Below, piece after piece: positions 23,428-35,743 of a DNA stretch of 64,000 bases. Where the stretch lies: NCBI GenBank assembly GCA_958450325.1, contig OY288244.1, positions 36,083,424 through 36,147,423 of the forward strand, written 5' to 3'. Under the pieces are notes generated by a model. That model was not told where the DNA came from, did no database searches, and saw nothing but the letters and a program-made list of their open reading frames with translations. The position numbers were made by a program, and so were the translations under genes. Position 1 is the stretch's first letter. The number at the start of each line of letters is the position of its first letter. Source of the stretch: Agrostemma githago (Eukaryota > Streptophyta > Magnoliopsida > Caryophyllales > Caryophyllaceae).

Positions 23428-23834
23428 ACCTCATCTCAATGTCATTTGCAAAAATTTATAAAAATTTGTCTTTTTATAAATTTTCAAAAATTATAGACAA
23501 GTCAATAAGCTCGAATTAACTATTCTACCGTCGCACATCTTGAATTAATAATCTTGATGTATTTCGAAAATTGCAAAATAATCAATCAAATCAAATTTTG
23601 AACAACGTTTGGTTTGATTCCGCTATTTGTGGATACGTAGGCAACCCCTCAAAAGGGTACAACCACTGCAATAAACGAAAAGACGGGAACGGTTGTTCAA
23701 TAATATGTCTATTATTAATATCTCAATAAACTCGAGATCACAAAAAAAAGAGGAAAAAAACGCCAAAACAGCATACGCACAAAAAATCACACCACAAAAA
23801 ATAATAATAATATTCAAATAATAAAATAAGAAGA
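23428..23834. other. Spacer between integrase and the antisense ORF
   Basis: AT-rich; no domain. It would serve as 3' UTR for both the sense pol and the antisense transcript. Confidence 0.5.
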
Positions 23835-23837
23835 CTA

Positions 23838-25711
23838 ATATCCGGGCATCTTCCCCTTTCCCTTGTCCTTCGGGTCACGTGGAACCCGAGGTTGCCGAGG
23901 TGAAGGTGAGCGTTCCCTAATCACAAGGGGAATCTCCTTAGCCCGAACCCGCTTCTTTGACGACGGGTCTTCAATCACGGTCTTTGGTCCAAGTCGGGCC
24001 CGCACATGCTCGGGTAGCCTATCCCGTGGGACAAGTCGGTCCTGCACGGCTAGTCTAGGGCCCAGTCTTCTTTCCAAGCCCGTCTGGGGGCTCACTCTCC
24101 CCCAAGCACCTTTAGCACTAGACCCTTCAGCTTGAGTCTTAGTCTTCTTCTTGTGACCTGACATTAGACGAACTAGGGTAGCTGGAGTGTCTCGTTCATC
24201 AAAGAACCCCCTGTTGTCTTTGGCTTGCTCTCTTCTCAGCAGGTCGAAGGCTTCATCGACTTTCAAAGCGGCTCGGGCTTTAGCATCTCCTGCTTTGGTC
24301 CACTTAGTGTAAGAATCTGAAACCCAGATTGAGCGGCGAGATTTGACAATGGGCCAAGTATGCCGTGTGTACCATCTTTGCATCCAGGTATCACACATCA
24401 CATCAGTCAGTTGGGTAGGGTCACTCACAGCTGCTTCAACTTCGGGGATGCGCTGGGTCCATCCGTACTGCCTGAGTATGCGATCTGGGTAGAGATGAAC
24501 CGTCTGCCTGAAAGAAAGGATCACCTGATAGCGGGCTCTGTCCCTCGGGTCCAAGCCACTCCAAAGGTAGATGGGCCACCACGGAACTACCCATCGAATT
24601 AACGGACCACCATGAAAAGACAAAACCTCGTCCCAGTACTTTTGCGTAATCTGACGAGAAAAGTCAATGGCCCGCCTCCTCATCATCACCTGGTTATGAC
24701 GGTAGTTGCCCGCATCAAGAGGAGGATCTATCACCGATAGCCTCTCATATAGCCAAATCTGCCAACGGGAAGCAAAAGCATGAGCTTCCAAGGCAAAATA
24801 AGCGTTCGCCTAAGGCCACTCGGTCGAGTGCTTGGGAGACTCGATCGAGTGGTACCCCTGAACGCAAACAGGGGGCTTTTTACGAGGGCACTCGATTGAG
24901 TGCCAGGATTACTCAATCGAGTGGCACCTCCGGAGGCAGATCAGGAGGGTTTCATCGAGGGTACTCGATCGAGTGCCTGGGTGACTCGATCGAGTACCCC
25001 CTGCAGTAAAAAAAATTTTCACAAAAGAAATCAAAAATCGAAAAATTGAAGAACGGCCAAGTGACATACTTGCAACAAACGGGTGCTCCCGGTAAGACGA
25101 ATTGATGAGTCCCTCTTACGATTGTCCAATCCTTGGATAATCTCTCCCGTGATCAGCCAAGTCGGGCTGTGCTCAGTCTCCATCAAATCTACTACGCTCA
25201 AAATACGGGTGCTTCCCATGCAAGATAGCAAATCCATGTGACCCTTGAAAGCATATACATGGAGCATGCAAAAAGAGAAAGCCCTACGACCGTAAGCCGG
25301 TCTAACTCGAACATCAAGAGGACTCATAAATTTCTCAGCCAAGTCGATCAGAGAAATATTATCACCCTCCATCATACAGGACACCTTATTGTGGGAGAGC
25401 CCCAAAAATTTTCTCAGCTTCCTCCTCGGGTCATAGATCGAGTACGGAACGGCGGGACGGAGTATCGGGTTCCATCCTCCTATAGCTGCAATCTCCTCAG
25501 GTAAAGGGCAGACTTCGCCCCGAGGGAAAGCAAAGACATGATATATGTCATCCCAGTAAGCCAAGCATGCATCCAGAAAATAACGATCAACCACCAACTG
25601 ACGGAACGGGTACAGCTGAGTTATCCCCGTCTGATTCAAAGCCACCCTATCTGTGTCCCTAAAGCGACGAGACCACTCCTGCAACATCACACTCAACCTA
25701 TCGATTCCCAT
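23838..25711 (-). CDS. Antisense plant-mobile-domain ORF of the Ogre-like element, two exons
   Basis: Exon 1 runs 25711-25070 and begins MGIDRLSVMLQEWSRRFRDT. Exon 2 runs 24809-23838 and includes ALEAHAFASRWQIWLYERL, IRWVVPWWPIYLW and LYPDRILRQYGW. They are joined by an apparent phase-0 intron (24810-25069) with GTATGT at its 5' end and TTAG at its 3' end. The joined frame is about 537 codons and has no internal stop. The content resembles the plant mobile domain (aminotransferase-like, PMD) followed by a basic, disordered tail ending KDKGKGKMPGY. Antisense extra ORFs between integrase and 3' LTR are known in Tat elements, with unknown role. The exon joining is inferred from phase and splice signals. 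Confidence 0.75.
24810..25069 (-). other. Apparent intron carrying a palindrome array
   Basis: It is bounded by GT and AG on the minus strand and is phase 0. About 190 bp of it (24814-25005) consists of three inverted pairs of CACTCGATCGAGTG-type palindromes, the same motif that fills the LTR arrays of this element. Confidence 0.7.
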
Positions 25712-26373
25712 GGCTAAACTTCTTAAGAAGATAAAGAGACTTTCTTTTGCCTAAAGGGAAATAAAGAGTCTTTCTTTGATTTGTGATGGAATTTATGAAG
25801 AAATCAAGAGCAATATGGGGCTATATATAGCATTAGCCTTGCAAACCGTTTAGGAAAATTTCCTAATCCTAATTGGAATCAAACCGCAAGCCTAGTCTCG
25901 ATACTAGCACGAAAATCTCCATCCCGAACTTCCCTAATCTTTGTTAGGAGTCAAAATATCAAAGTTTCCAAAATTAAAAAATCTCAAATTTTCAAGATTT
26001 CAAAAATTCAAATTTGCAAAAATCATTTCTCCCCAGCGCGAGTCCTTTTACTACCTACGTGTTGCATGCATTTTATGTGACTTATACAGGTATGACTCAA
26101 ACAAGGACATACAAACCACTACACCTCCCCAGCATTTTCACGGGATGGGCCAACACACAGGCACACCCAGGACTTACGGAACAAGTCCAAATGCCCCATG
26201 GAGTATTAACATCAGCTCAGGTATGGTTTCTAGCTTATGGCTGGCGAGCCCTTCACGCAAGTCTAATGGACTATAAACGACCCGGCCGGAAGTCCGCCAG
26301 GTTTCAATCCTCGATTGGCCTGGTGGATACTCTGACTTTCGCCCAGTCCAAGCCTCAGTCAGAGTGGGGGCTC
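25712..26373. other. Promoter side of the antisense ORF and pre-LTR region
   Basis: On the minus strand this is upstream of the antisense ORF, and GCTATATATAG lies near 25808-25820, a plausible TATA box for that transcript. On the plus strand it ends in AGAGTGGGGGCTC, a polypurine tract just before the 3' LTR. Confidence 0.5.
26362..26373 (+). other. Polypurine tract of the Ogre-like element
   Basis: GAGTGGGGGCTC abuts the 3' LTR start at 26374, where plus-strand DNA synthesis is primed. Confidence 0.65.
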
Positions 26374-29043
26374 TGTAGACACCCGCATTTGACTGCCAGG
26401 TGTCTATGGCAGTTTCCAAAAAATACCCGATGATGATCGGACGCTAACATGCTTCTATGCGCTCGGGTACGGGCTCAAATCCATTAATCGCTGGCCAACA
26501 CACTTACAGAGTACAAATCTCACAAAATCAACCTCAAATCCAGGTCCAGTGGGCCGTTTCCAATCAAATAAGGCTAATTTGGGCCGAAACCGACACCGGA
26601 ATTAAAACCGACTTGTCGCGATTGGGTCAATCCCGGTCAAAGTCGTTTTCGAGACATACAAAACAAACCCTCAAACACCAAAAAGTCCAATTCAAACACA
26701 AACCCATCAAAAATCCATGATCACGGTCCAAAATAATAGACCCGCGCAACTCAGCTGGGCCACTCGATCGAGTGACCCACCCATTCGATCGAGTGGGCCC
26801 TTATTCAAACCCGACGGCTGACGCACAAGGCCACTCGACCGAGTCAGCTGGCTACTCGGTCGAGTAACCCTAAACCGCTGTCCTAGCTTTTCCTATGTAA
26901 GCAACCCTTTGCACACACTTCAAGACATCTTGAGACACCTTTGTCACACCTCTTTTTCACACTTTTACAACCCTAATACACCCTAAGCAAACCCTAAGCA
27001 AATCCTAAGCAATACACTAGCAAACCCTAAACTAGTTTTAGGACTCAACAAACCCGAGCCACCATAACATAACCTTCATCCACCTCGAAGACTCTAGTGT
27101 TAAATCCACGGTTACGAGTTCTAATCCGAGACAAGAACATGTAGGTTGAGGGTGACAAAACCCCGTTTCTTCTCTTCTCTTCCTCCTTCTCGCGTTGTGT
27201 CGTCGTTATACGGGTCGCGTTTTTATTTTTATTTATTTCGTCCTATCGTTATTATCGCATCATTAATATCGGTAGCACTAACATCAAAACATTAAAATAC
27301 TTATCAATTTGTGTCGAGTATGAGTGATATCGGAATAAGGAAATCCGAATATACAAGTGTACTGCACACAGCGTTGACGGTAGCTTGTTCTGATATCCCG
27401 ATTACTTGATTATTGAGATGAGTTAACTTCAACAATAATTTTTATATCATTTGTATCATTATTGTTATTCGAGTCATATAATCACATCGATTTTCAAAAA
27501 GCAAACATTGTATTTCAATAAGGGTCGAAACCCGTTGACACGGATCCGACATCACATACCTTAAGGATCTATTTCGATGTCGGAGAAGTTGAGGGAATCA
27601 AGCCCTTTAATTTAAGCAAAGGGTCGATTCGTTAGATCCGATACCAACTTCATAGTTGGATGTCGCATCTAACGATTTGGTCAATCTAGTTCAATTAATT
27701 CGATTTCTCGTTGATGTTAACGTAGATGTCAGGTTGTAATTATGACACTACAAACGCGGAGAGAGTTCCATACCGTTTTGATTGAATTAAAACGACTTAA
27801 ATCAATTTTCTTTATTTTTTCCGCTCTAGTATTCCATATCGATTCAATAATCGAATATGGGATATGACGAGCATTCAAATTCAGAATCGAGTATAACTTC
27901 AAACAATATTTATATTCGGTTCAATCAAATCTAAGATTTACGAAAAAACCCAAATCGAGCATAAGTCATGCAATATTTTTGCTCAATTCGGTAAAACCAT
28001 CGAGTTATCGAAAATCAAAAGCAATCTCTAAATCAATACAAAATTGCAAACGAATTATGATTCGTACAGGGGGCACTCGACCGAGTGCCTAGCCCACTCG
28101 GTCGAGTGGTACCCCAAAATCAGAGTGACTTCCACTCGATCGAGTCTCACAGTGACTCGGTCGAGTGGCCATGTACTCGACCGAGTTGGCCAATAACTCG
28201 GCCGAGTGCGGTCTATAACGCAAAACAGAACCATCTTTTACAGGTCCACTCAATCGAGTCCATCGACCACGCGATCGAGTGACCTCGTAACAACCAAAAC
28301 ACGAGTCGTACATCCTTCTTTTCAAATTCGATAGTATTTTATGATTTAGGTCAACACGTGTCTAATTAATTACGTGTATACTGTCTTTTCAAACCATGCA
28401 TCATCATATCTGCATCTTCTTATCTCATTCAATATTTGCACAAATCGTTATTATTCATTACATCGTTACTAACGCGTTTGTTATTCCTTTTGTCAATTTA
28501 ACTTTTGTTCGTTTATTGTACTAAATGAACCCGCATTGCATTAAATCGACTTAGAAACCCTTTTCAATTCAATTCTCATGCCTAGGAAAACGATGTTTGC
28601 ATAAGCATTTTCCCGTTTAACTAGCGCGCGTATTGTAAGTCTTTCGAATTCTTAGTAGAGGCCGCTAATGTGCGGGCGGGGTTGGGTGTCCTTTGTGGGC
28701 TTCCCAACACGTACCCTCACCCCTTACTCAGAACCTCGGTTTCCGGATGCCCGAAACCGTTGGCGCACGAGAGTCATTCAATACACAATACCCGATAACG
28801 TCGGTATTGGTATCAAATGCAAAGGGACGAGCCCAATAAACTCTGACATCGGAAGTGGGTCGTATTTTGTATACGGACCACTACGACATAGAGTGGGCTC
28901 GAATGGTTCCGAATAACCACAAAAATTCGGTGGCGACTCCACTTCGACCTAAATTTCAATTCGATTCATTCTCATATGGAGATTCATTCGCCTACCCAAA
29001 TCCGCGCGTGGCCGCATCGGGGTGGACCTATGTCATGTCCACA
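26374..29043 (+). repeat. 3' LTR of the Ogre-like element
   Basis: 2670 bp with the same ends as the 5' LTR and uninterrupted at the solo-LTR site. It has one more ACTCGATCGAGTG palindrome at about 26780-26800 than the 5' LTR, and its TATA site is changed to TATGTAAG. The palindrome array continues at about 28072-28285. Confidence 0.92.
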
Positions 29044-29048
29044 AGTTC
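29044..29048. other. Target-site duplication AGTTC (right)
   Basis: It matches 12635-12639. Confidence 0.9.
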
Positions 29049-29910
29049 CTATTCCTTGATGTTCAGTCTCAAAGTAATCATGAAGGCGAGATGTAGGAAA
29101 ACCTTGTGAGAAAGGAGATACTGAAATAGACAGAGCAACATTATAAAAAAAAAAGTCTTACACTCACCTTTTAGTACTCCAGACACCTCTTTTGAATTTC
29201 CGGTGACGGACGACCCCAACTCAAGAAAAACGTTTTCATGTCGTATGTAAAATCGTCAATTAGTTCTTAGATTGAAAAAGTCAAATGACCTACAAGTGCA
29301 ATAGGAGGTAAGAAAATGAAATATATGTCACTTTAACTCTTCAAACTACTCTACACATGAGATCTTATTGCAATCATATACATCACCTGTGAACACGAGG
29401 CACTTAACTCTGACCCATTTCCTCTACGAATCAAGTCGCCATAATAAATACTAATTAGTTGCGATATTAATTAGTTGTGATATATGAAGTTTCAGTCATA
29501 TCAGTTGTAGCTGTAATTGAACATACAAGTCAAGAGAGCTTGTTTCTAGGGGCAACGATCTATGCGGATCACTGTCGCAAACTGCAATGTCAAAGATCTT
29601 CATATCAAGCACGTAAAAAAAGGAACCTGATATGCATCATCATATTTTATTGCAACAGGTTGTGGTTCATTATCAACACCGGGCTTCTCAAGATCTTGAA
29701 AAGATGCATTTGCATTTGTTTTCCACAATTCTTCTATCTTATTTATCAGTTGTGCACTAATCTATCTTGCCCTTAGTTCCTCCTGCTCAGATGGGACCTG
29801 TAGCAAGGAACCAACTCATAAATTAGGACATGTAGAAGAAACTATTGTACATATTAAAAGAATAACACATTGATATCAACACTATAGACAAACCAAAATT
29901 ATACCTTCTC
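29049..29910. other. Non-coding stretch between Ogre-like and Athila-like elements
   Basis: It continues the interrupted degenerate repeat for a short distance, then AT-rich sequence with no recognisable domain. A plus-strand frame at 29477-29776 has no family signal. Confidence 0.4.
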
Positions 29911-30616
29911 CAATCATTCATCATTTTTTTTTCCTTCTCCAATCAACATGACATAGTACCAAATTTCACCCGAAAAAAACAATTCAGTCTAATTAACCAA
30001 ACTAACTTGACTAGGGTAGGCAAATATGGCATGTAGTTAATAAACGGGTCAAAACAGGTGAAATTATGGCTATGTGGAGTTCATGGGAATTAGATAAAAG
30101 AAAGGGGATTGCCTTTTCTACATATGTCACAATCACAAATCGAATGCATACAGGTATTTAAGAAACGAATATCATGCTTATGCAATTTGATGTTACATGT
30201 CTCATAATGATTACTACTCTCAACCTATATGAAACTGATCATGTATGTCATCAGTTTAAGGCTCTAAGTCTCACAATATAAGTAGTTTACTCGACAACAA
30301 GGCAATTTACTCATTTGGCATTCAAAACATAATCGGCGACAAGATTCAAGAAATACTAAACTCAAATAACGGAAAATAAGTGTCATTCACAAGAAAGAGC
30401 AAAGAATTAGGGAAAAACATGCGACAAATTCAATGTCATCATTGTCGACACGATTCAATACTAAAACACACAAAAACTAAAAAAAACATACAAAAACAAA
30501 CGAAAAATCAAAAAATAAAAAATAAAAATAAAAATGATTTTTAAAAATTAAAACGCATCCAAAAGAAAAATACACAAAATAAAAAATATCCACCCAAACC
30601 AAATTACACAATGTCC

Positions 30617-31928
30617 TCATTGTGAAGCAAAGTAAATAAGATAAGACAAAAATATAACGGGTAAAGGAAGATAAACAAAGAAGACGAAAAAAATATATAT
30701 ACAAAAAATAAGAAAGAAATAAGAGAAGGTACCGACAATATATATGCTGCAAATTATTTTCCCCCAAACCATCGACAAAAATGGGGGATAAGAATCAGAT
30801 TCATAACCATCAGTATTAAATTCATAGCAATTCATGGCTCGCAGGAGTAGATCGAATGCCTGCGCATTTGCTAAACAGAAACATAAGTAGCACCAAGATA
30901 CAAATAAGACATCATATAAAATCAATGATAGGGATCGTCTTAGTATATCAAACGAGCTGGGCCAATCCTGAACAAGGTAGTCATAGTATATAAGAAGAGT
31001 AAGACTGCTAATAAGCGGCTCGTAAGGCAAGACGACATACACACCAAATTCCTCAAATTTCCACCAAGGCTTATCATCGAGTATAATTTGCACAAGAGAA
31101 TAGTTAGAACTCTCAAAATCAGTCAAAACATCAATCTTACTTGCCTCACTTTCTTTAGGAAGGTTATCTAAATCTGACAAGTCCAAACTCAAACAAATTT
31201 GCTTTAAAGAATTATCATAATTCTCCTCATAAATCATAAGCTCAAACAAAGGGTCAAGAGATATCTGATCAAGACAATTAATGGGTAAAAGGGATTTGTC
31301 CTCAATATAGGGGAAAAACTCAAATCTCTCTAAAATGGGTTTCTCAAATAAATCATCCTCGATATCCCATCTATCCACATATTTATCACTCAATGAATCA
31401 TCAAAAAGTGTATTCTCCTCTTCCCTTTGATTTCCTCTCAAGCTCAAAATCCTCTCTTTTATTTAATTCTTTCTCCAAAATCTCATAATTGACATCAAAT
31501 GACACTCCCTCAAAATCACACAAATCAAAATCCTTAATGTTGTCTTTAATTGAAAGAGCAATATTTGGAACATCCAAACACACATCATCCTCAAAAAATA
31601 CACATTCCAACTCAATGGCATAAACATTCACAAAGTCGGGGGAAGGTTGAACTAAAGTGTTTGGTAGTTGGTTTAAAGAAGGATGAGATGGTTCACAAGG
31701 ATCAAAATCATGGAAATCAACATCATGAATCATATTATCTTTCATGGGGGGTTGGGAAAGTTGGATAGATTGAACATTATACACAACATCATCATCATCA
31801 TCTTCATCATCAATTATGTTCATAGGAGATGGAGATGAAACACTTACCTGAAGGTTATTGGCTACTTCTATAGGCGAACCCGATTGACTTTGTTGCTTTT
31901 CGTCGACTAATTGGGTAAGAGCTAGCAA
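30617..31928 (-). pseudogene. Acidic ORF of the Athila-like family, copy A, frameshifted
   Basis: Two overlapping frames (31928-31401 and 31447-30617) correspond to the single frame 36709-35744 of copy B, so a frameshift lies at about 31401-31447. The product is Asp/Glu/Ser-rich, with an IIDDEDDDDDV run near the start and blocks such as LFELMIYEE and SNYSLVQ. It has no zinc knuckle, protease or RT motifs. It probably represents a diverged part of the gag-pol region of the parent element, but I do not recognise its family. Confidence 0.55.
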
Positions 31929-32123
31929 CTAACCTTTTAGAGTTTCTTGATTTTGTAGGAGTTGCGTGAATTGTAGCATCAAAGCCTTGATTTCCGCCAT
32001 TTCATTATTCCAGCTCATCTCTGACTCAGCACTGTTTCAGGCTAATTATGTAAGGAGTTCCCATTGCTCCTCATAAGGAATATAATTAAACATCCCATCG
32101 CAATTTGCCTCGATATTAGCCCG

Positions 32124-32270
32124 TCACTCATCATCCACACCATCATAAATCATATGACACATCTCCCAAATATCAACGTGATAGCCACTTTGATAAATAA
32201 AAGACTCAAGTCTATCCCAATAAATATGTAGTGACTCATGATTAAATTGAGGAAAGTAGAAGATAGTCAT
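32124..32270 (-). pseudogene. gag: Gag N-terminal fragment, copy A
   Basis: The start at 32270 reads MTIFYFPQFNHESLHIYWDR and continues with WEMCHMIYDGVDDE, a typical Ty3/gypsy gag segment. It is cut by TGA at 32124-32126, where copy B has a sense codon. Confidence 0.7.
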
Positions 32271-32401
32271 AATGATTAGACAAATTAAAAAAAATAAAAA
32301 TAAAAATAAAAATAATATATATATATATATACGAAATAAAAAATATATATACAAAATAATCTAGAACCCAAAACAAATAATAAGCAATAATACAAAACTG
32401 T

Positions 32402-32422
32402 CTCCCCGGCAACGGCGCCAAA
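32402..32422 (-). other. Primer-binding site, Athila-type, copy A
   Basis: The minus strand reads TTGGCGCCGTTGCCGGGGA two to three bases after the LTR end, the PBS type of Athila elements. Confidence 0.8.
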
Positions 32423-32424
32423 AT

Positions 32425-33942
32425 TGATAAGGCCAAAGTCGTATCACCTATATCAAAATAAACCTAACAAACGACTAACAGGTAGCTAGCTGCAAGTAAG
32501 GGTCGAATCCACAGAGAGACAGACGATTATCGCTAATTATCTATAGTTGATTCTAAACTATTCTAATTCCGGTTTTTATGAATTTGGTCTAAACTAATAC
32601 GACTATGTAAAATAACGAGGTTCTAACAATATTAAAGGATCAAGGGTCTTACGGTTCACTATGTAATCAAATTGGGTAAAGTTAATTAATCATTCAATCA
32701 ATCAATCACAGTTATTTAGGGCAAAGACATGGCCTTTCGGATCTTATGTCAACCATAAGATAGATTCTGACGGGCTCTCGCAACTTACCAGATTATCCTA
32801 CTCACTTACTTGTAAGTCTACCCTTACCAGGCTTTCGATCTTAGGTTCGGGTTCCTAAACATTCAACTAGTTCAACGTCTCGAACTAATCAAACAACGAT
32901 ACAAGACAAGTAGTAAGGCAATAACATATGAATGATCAATCAAATAATTAATTAAACTAACATCCCCAGTTCAATTAGCATAGATCCCCTTCAACCCTAG
33001 ATAAATAAATTATCCACTCATAATAAACGATAAAGCAATAAAGGAATTAAGCATAATAAAGAACAATATGAAAATAAGAGAATAAGAAAAGGTACTAATT
33101 AAGTAGAACTGAAAGATTAATGGTCTAAAAGTATGACTACAAACTAGATGAATTCTAATGCTAATAAAAAGTCTAAACTAAACTATTGAATATGAAAGTG
33201 TAAATAAAATCTAACCTGAAGAGGGTATATATACTAATAATGATAAGAAGTCTCATTACTCCTACTTTCCTAAGTACTAGGCGAAACTAATTAGGAAAGA
33301 ATATCCCGTAAATAAGAGTTATGATAAGTTACGAAATTTAATAACTGAAACCCCGAGAAACAGCCTCAAACTGGTCGGTTCAGGTCTGTCCCGACCGGTT
33401 TGGGTCCGTCCCGAGCGGTTCGGGTTCCTCTGCACTGCACGACGAATTTGAAATGCTTGCTGTTTCTTCGTTATTTATCAGAGTTAGACGTGTGATATAC
33501 CGTTGGAAAGCTACGAGAAAGATCTTTCCAACGCCAGAAAAATCAGCTCAATCGGAGTTGTAAAATGCAAGATATTTACGTTTGAAGTTGACCCTTGTTT
33601 TCGCGATCGTTGTTTCTTCTCGATTTGCATTTGTTTTAGGCTCCCAACTTATTTCTTTGTCGTTTCTTATTGTTTCTTCACTTCATGTCCTTCCTCAAGT
33701 ATTCACTTAGTATCTTCTAACTTTTATCACTTCATTCTTGTAGATTTCATAGCTCGACTCTCGTCATTACCCAAAATATACCTCAATCGCCTTCATTTGT
33801 CTTGTTTCCTACAAAACGTAAACAAAATACCCGGCATAACAAAGAAGGATGAAAAGCTAGAAAAATAACACCTAGGACACATAAAATGAACCAAAATAAA
33901 TAAAAATTTGGGGTTAAATATATATGCCAAATGAGTTCATCA
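32425..33942 (-). repeat. Athila-type LTR A (shared between two internal regions)
   Basis: On the minus strand it starts TGATGAACTCATTTGG and ends GGCCTTATCA, and it matches LTR B at 48680-50224. It is preceded (minus sense) by a polypurine tract, so it is the 3' LTR of copy B, and followed by a PBS, so it also serves as the 5' LTR of copy A. GACCGGTTTGGGTC-type short repeats lie near 33370-33430. Confidence 0.85.
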
Positions 33943-34689
33943 AATCCCCCCAAACCAAACCTTTGCTTGTGTCTAACCAAAGCAATCATCAAAGAATATG
34001 GACAAGACTTAAAACAATGGCTCCGAACTAATTATCAACACGAATCCCAACATCGAATACTCCAACGAGCGAATGACACCTAGGGTAAAGAAACGAATTC
34101 TATAGCAAAGATGAAGAGTAGAGAATTCCAAAGATCAAGCTCCAATCAATATTCAAATGCCAAACTTTTAATCTTGCATAACCTTCTTATGTCGAGATTC
34201 CTCACGGTTTACACTCAGCACTCAATAAGGGCAATATTGTGAGTTTATGTAGAATCGGAAAGATAAAACACTCACCAAACTGCGACTTATAAGAACATGT
34301 ATGCAATCTGACATGATATCAATCTCTACCAACCGTAGATACACATTCAATCGGACCAAGACACATGCCGAGGACTTACATATGGATAAAGTGAGGGTAA
34401 TCGGGTAAGAAGGGGCAAACGATTTGGATATGTGGAGGTAAAAGTCAAGCTAGTACAACCGTAACCTAACTAAACTCATTCCATTCTTAACCAACTCTAA
34501 TCAAAGGAATTACAAGTAGTACCAAGCACCTTATTTTAAACTTTTCATAACCGACTTCGCACCAACAACTACGAAAACAGAGCGATCAATTCTTTTCTCA
34601 TAGCAAAAACACATTCCTTTTCTTGTTTCACTTTTTTTTCTTTTTTTTCAACTATCGCCTTTCCTTTTCTTTCATTGATTTTTTTTCAA
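33943..34689 (-). other. 3' internal end of Athila-like copy B, with polypurine tract
   Basis: On the minus strand it ends GGTTTGGTTTGGGGGGATT directly at the LTR, a clear PPT. The remainder is non-coding with T/C-rich runs near 34610-34690. This part is absent from copy A. Confidence 0.65.
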
Positions 34690-35743
34690 TCATTCATCAT
34701 TTTTTTTTCCTTCTGCAATCAACATGACGTAGTACCAAAATTCACCCAAAAAAATAATTCCGTCCAATTAACCAAACTAGCTTGACTAGGGTAGGCAAAT
34801 ATGGCATGTAGTTAATAAACAGGTCAAAACAGGTCAAATTATGGCTATGTGGAGTTCATGGGAATTAGATAAGAGAAAGGGGATTGCCTTTTATACATAT
34901 GTCACAATCACAAACCGAATGCATACAGGTATTTAAGAGACGAATATCATGCTTATGCAATTTGATGTTACATGTCTCATAATGATTACTACTCTCAACC
35001 TATATGAAACTGATCATGGATGTCATCAGTTTAAGGCTCTAAGTCTCACAATATAAGTAGTTTACTTGACAACAAGGCAATTTACTCATTTGGGATTCAA
35101 AACATAATCGGCGACAAGATTCAAGAAATACTAAACTCAAATAACGGAAAATAAGTGTCATTCACAAGAAAGAGCAAAGAACTAGGGAAAAACATGCGAC
35201 AAATGCAATGTCATCATTGTCGACACGATTCTATACTAAAACACACAAAAATAAAAATAAAAAAAAATAAAAATAAAAATAAAACAAATAAAAATAAAAC
35301 AAACGAAAAATTAAAAAATGAAAAATAAAAATAAAAATGATTTTTTTAAAAATTAAAACGCACCCAAAAGAAAAATACACAAAATACAAAATATCCCCCC
35401 AAACCAAGTTACACAATGTCCTCATTGTGAAGCACAGTAAATAAGATAGGACAAAAATATAACAGGTAAAGGAAGATAAACAAAGAAGACGAAAAAAAAA
35501 AGAAATAAGAGAAGGTACCGACAATATATATGCTGCAAATAATTTTCCCCCAAACCAGCGACAAAGAAGACGACAATAAGATTCATAACCATCAGTATTA
35601 AATGCATAGCAATTCAAGGCTCCCAGGAGTAGATCGAATGCCTGCGCATGTGCTAAACAGAAACATAAGTAGCACCAAGATACAAATAAGACATCATATA
35701 AAATCAATGTTAGGGATCGTCTTAGTATATGAAACGAGCTGGG

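Larger units (their letters stand above)
12640..29043 (+). mobile_element. Complete Ogre/Tat-like Ty3/gypsy retrotransposon, 16.4 kb
   Basis: LTRs at 12640-15973 and 26374-29043 both start TGTAGACACCC and end TCATGTCCACA. AGTTC flanks both sides (12635-12639 and 29044-29048). The PBS right after the 5' LTR is TTGGCGACTCCGCTGGGGA, the tRNA-Arg type used by Ogre elements. The order gag, protease, RT, RNase H, a second RNase H, integrase, antisense ORF, PPT, LTR is that of the Tat lineage. Several in-frame stops and one frameshift show it is inactive. The 5' LTR is longer because it contains a solo LTR of another family. Confidence 0.93.
29911..32424 (-). mobile_element. Athila-type internal region, copy A (truncated)
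   Basis: On the minus strand it begins with the PBS next to the LTR at 32425, then a short gag, then the acidic ORF, and ends abruptly at about 29911. Copy B continues about 740 bp further to a polypurine tract; in copy A that part and a 3' LTR are missing. The two copies align closely from 29911/34690 on. No protease, RT or integrase exists in either copy, so the family is non-autonomous. Confidence 0.75.

Noticed and set aside
30477..30767. 96-codon frame rich in Phe, Tyr and Leu (minus strand)
   Set aside because: Product of A/T-rich runs downstream of the acidic ORF; low complexity and not a membrane protein with clear segments. The same applies to 35231-35500.
32317..32332. (AT)n runs here and at 37071-37090 and 53205-53272 as possible centromeric or matrix sites
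   Set aside because: They are short simple repeats with no further structure; listed only where long.
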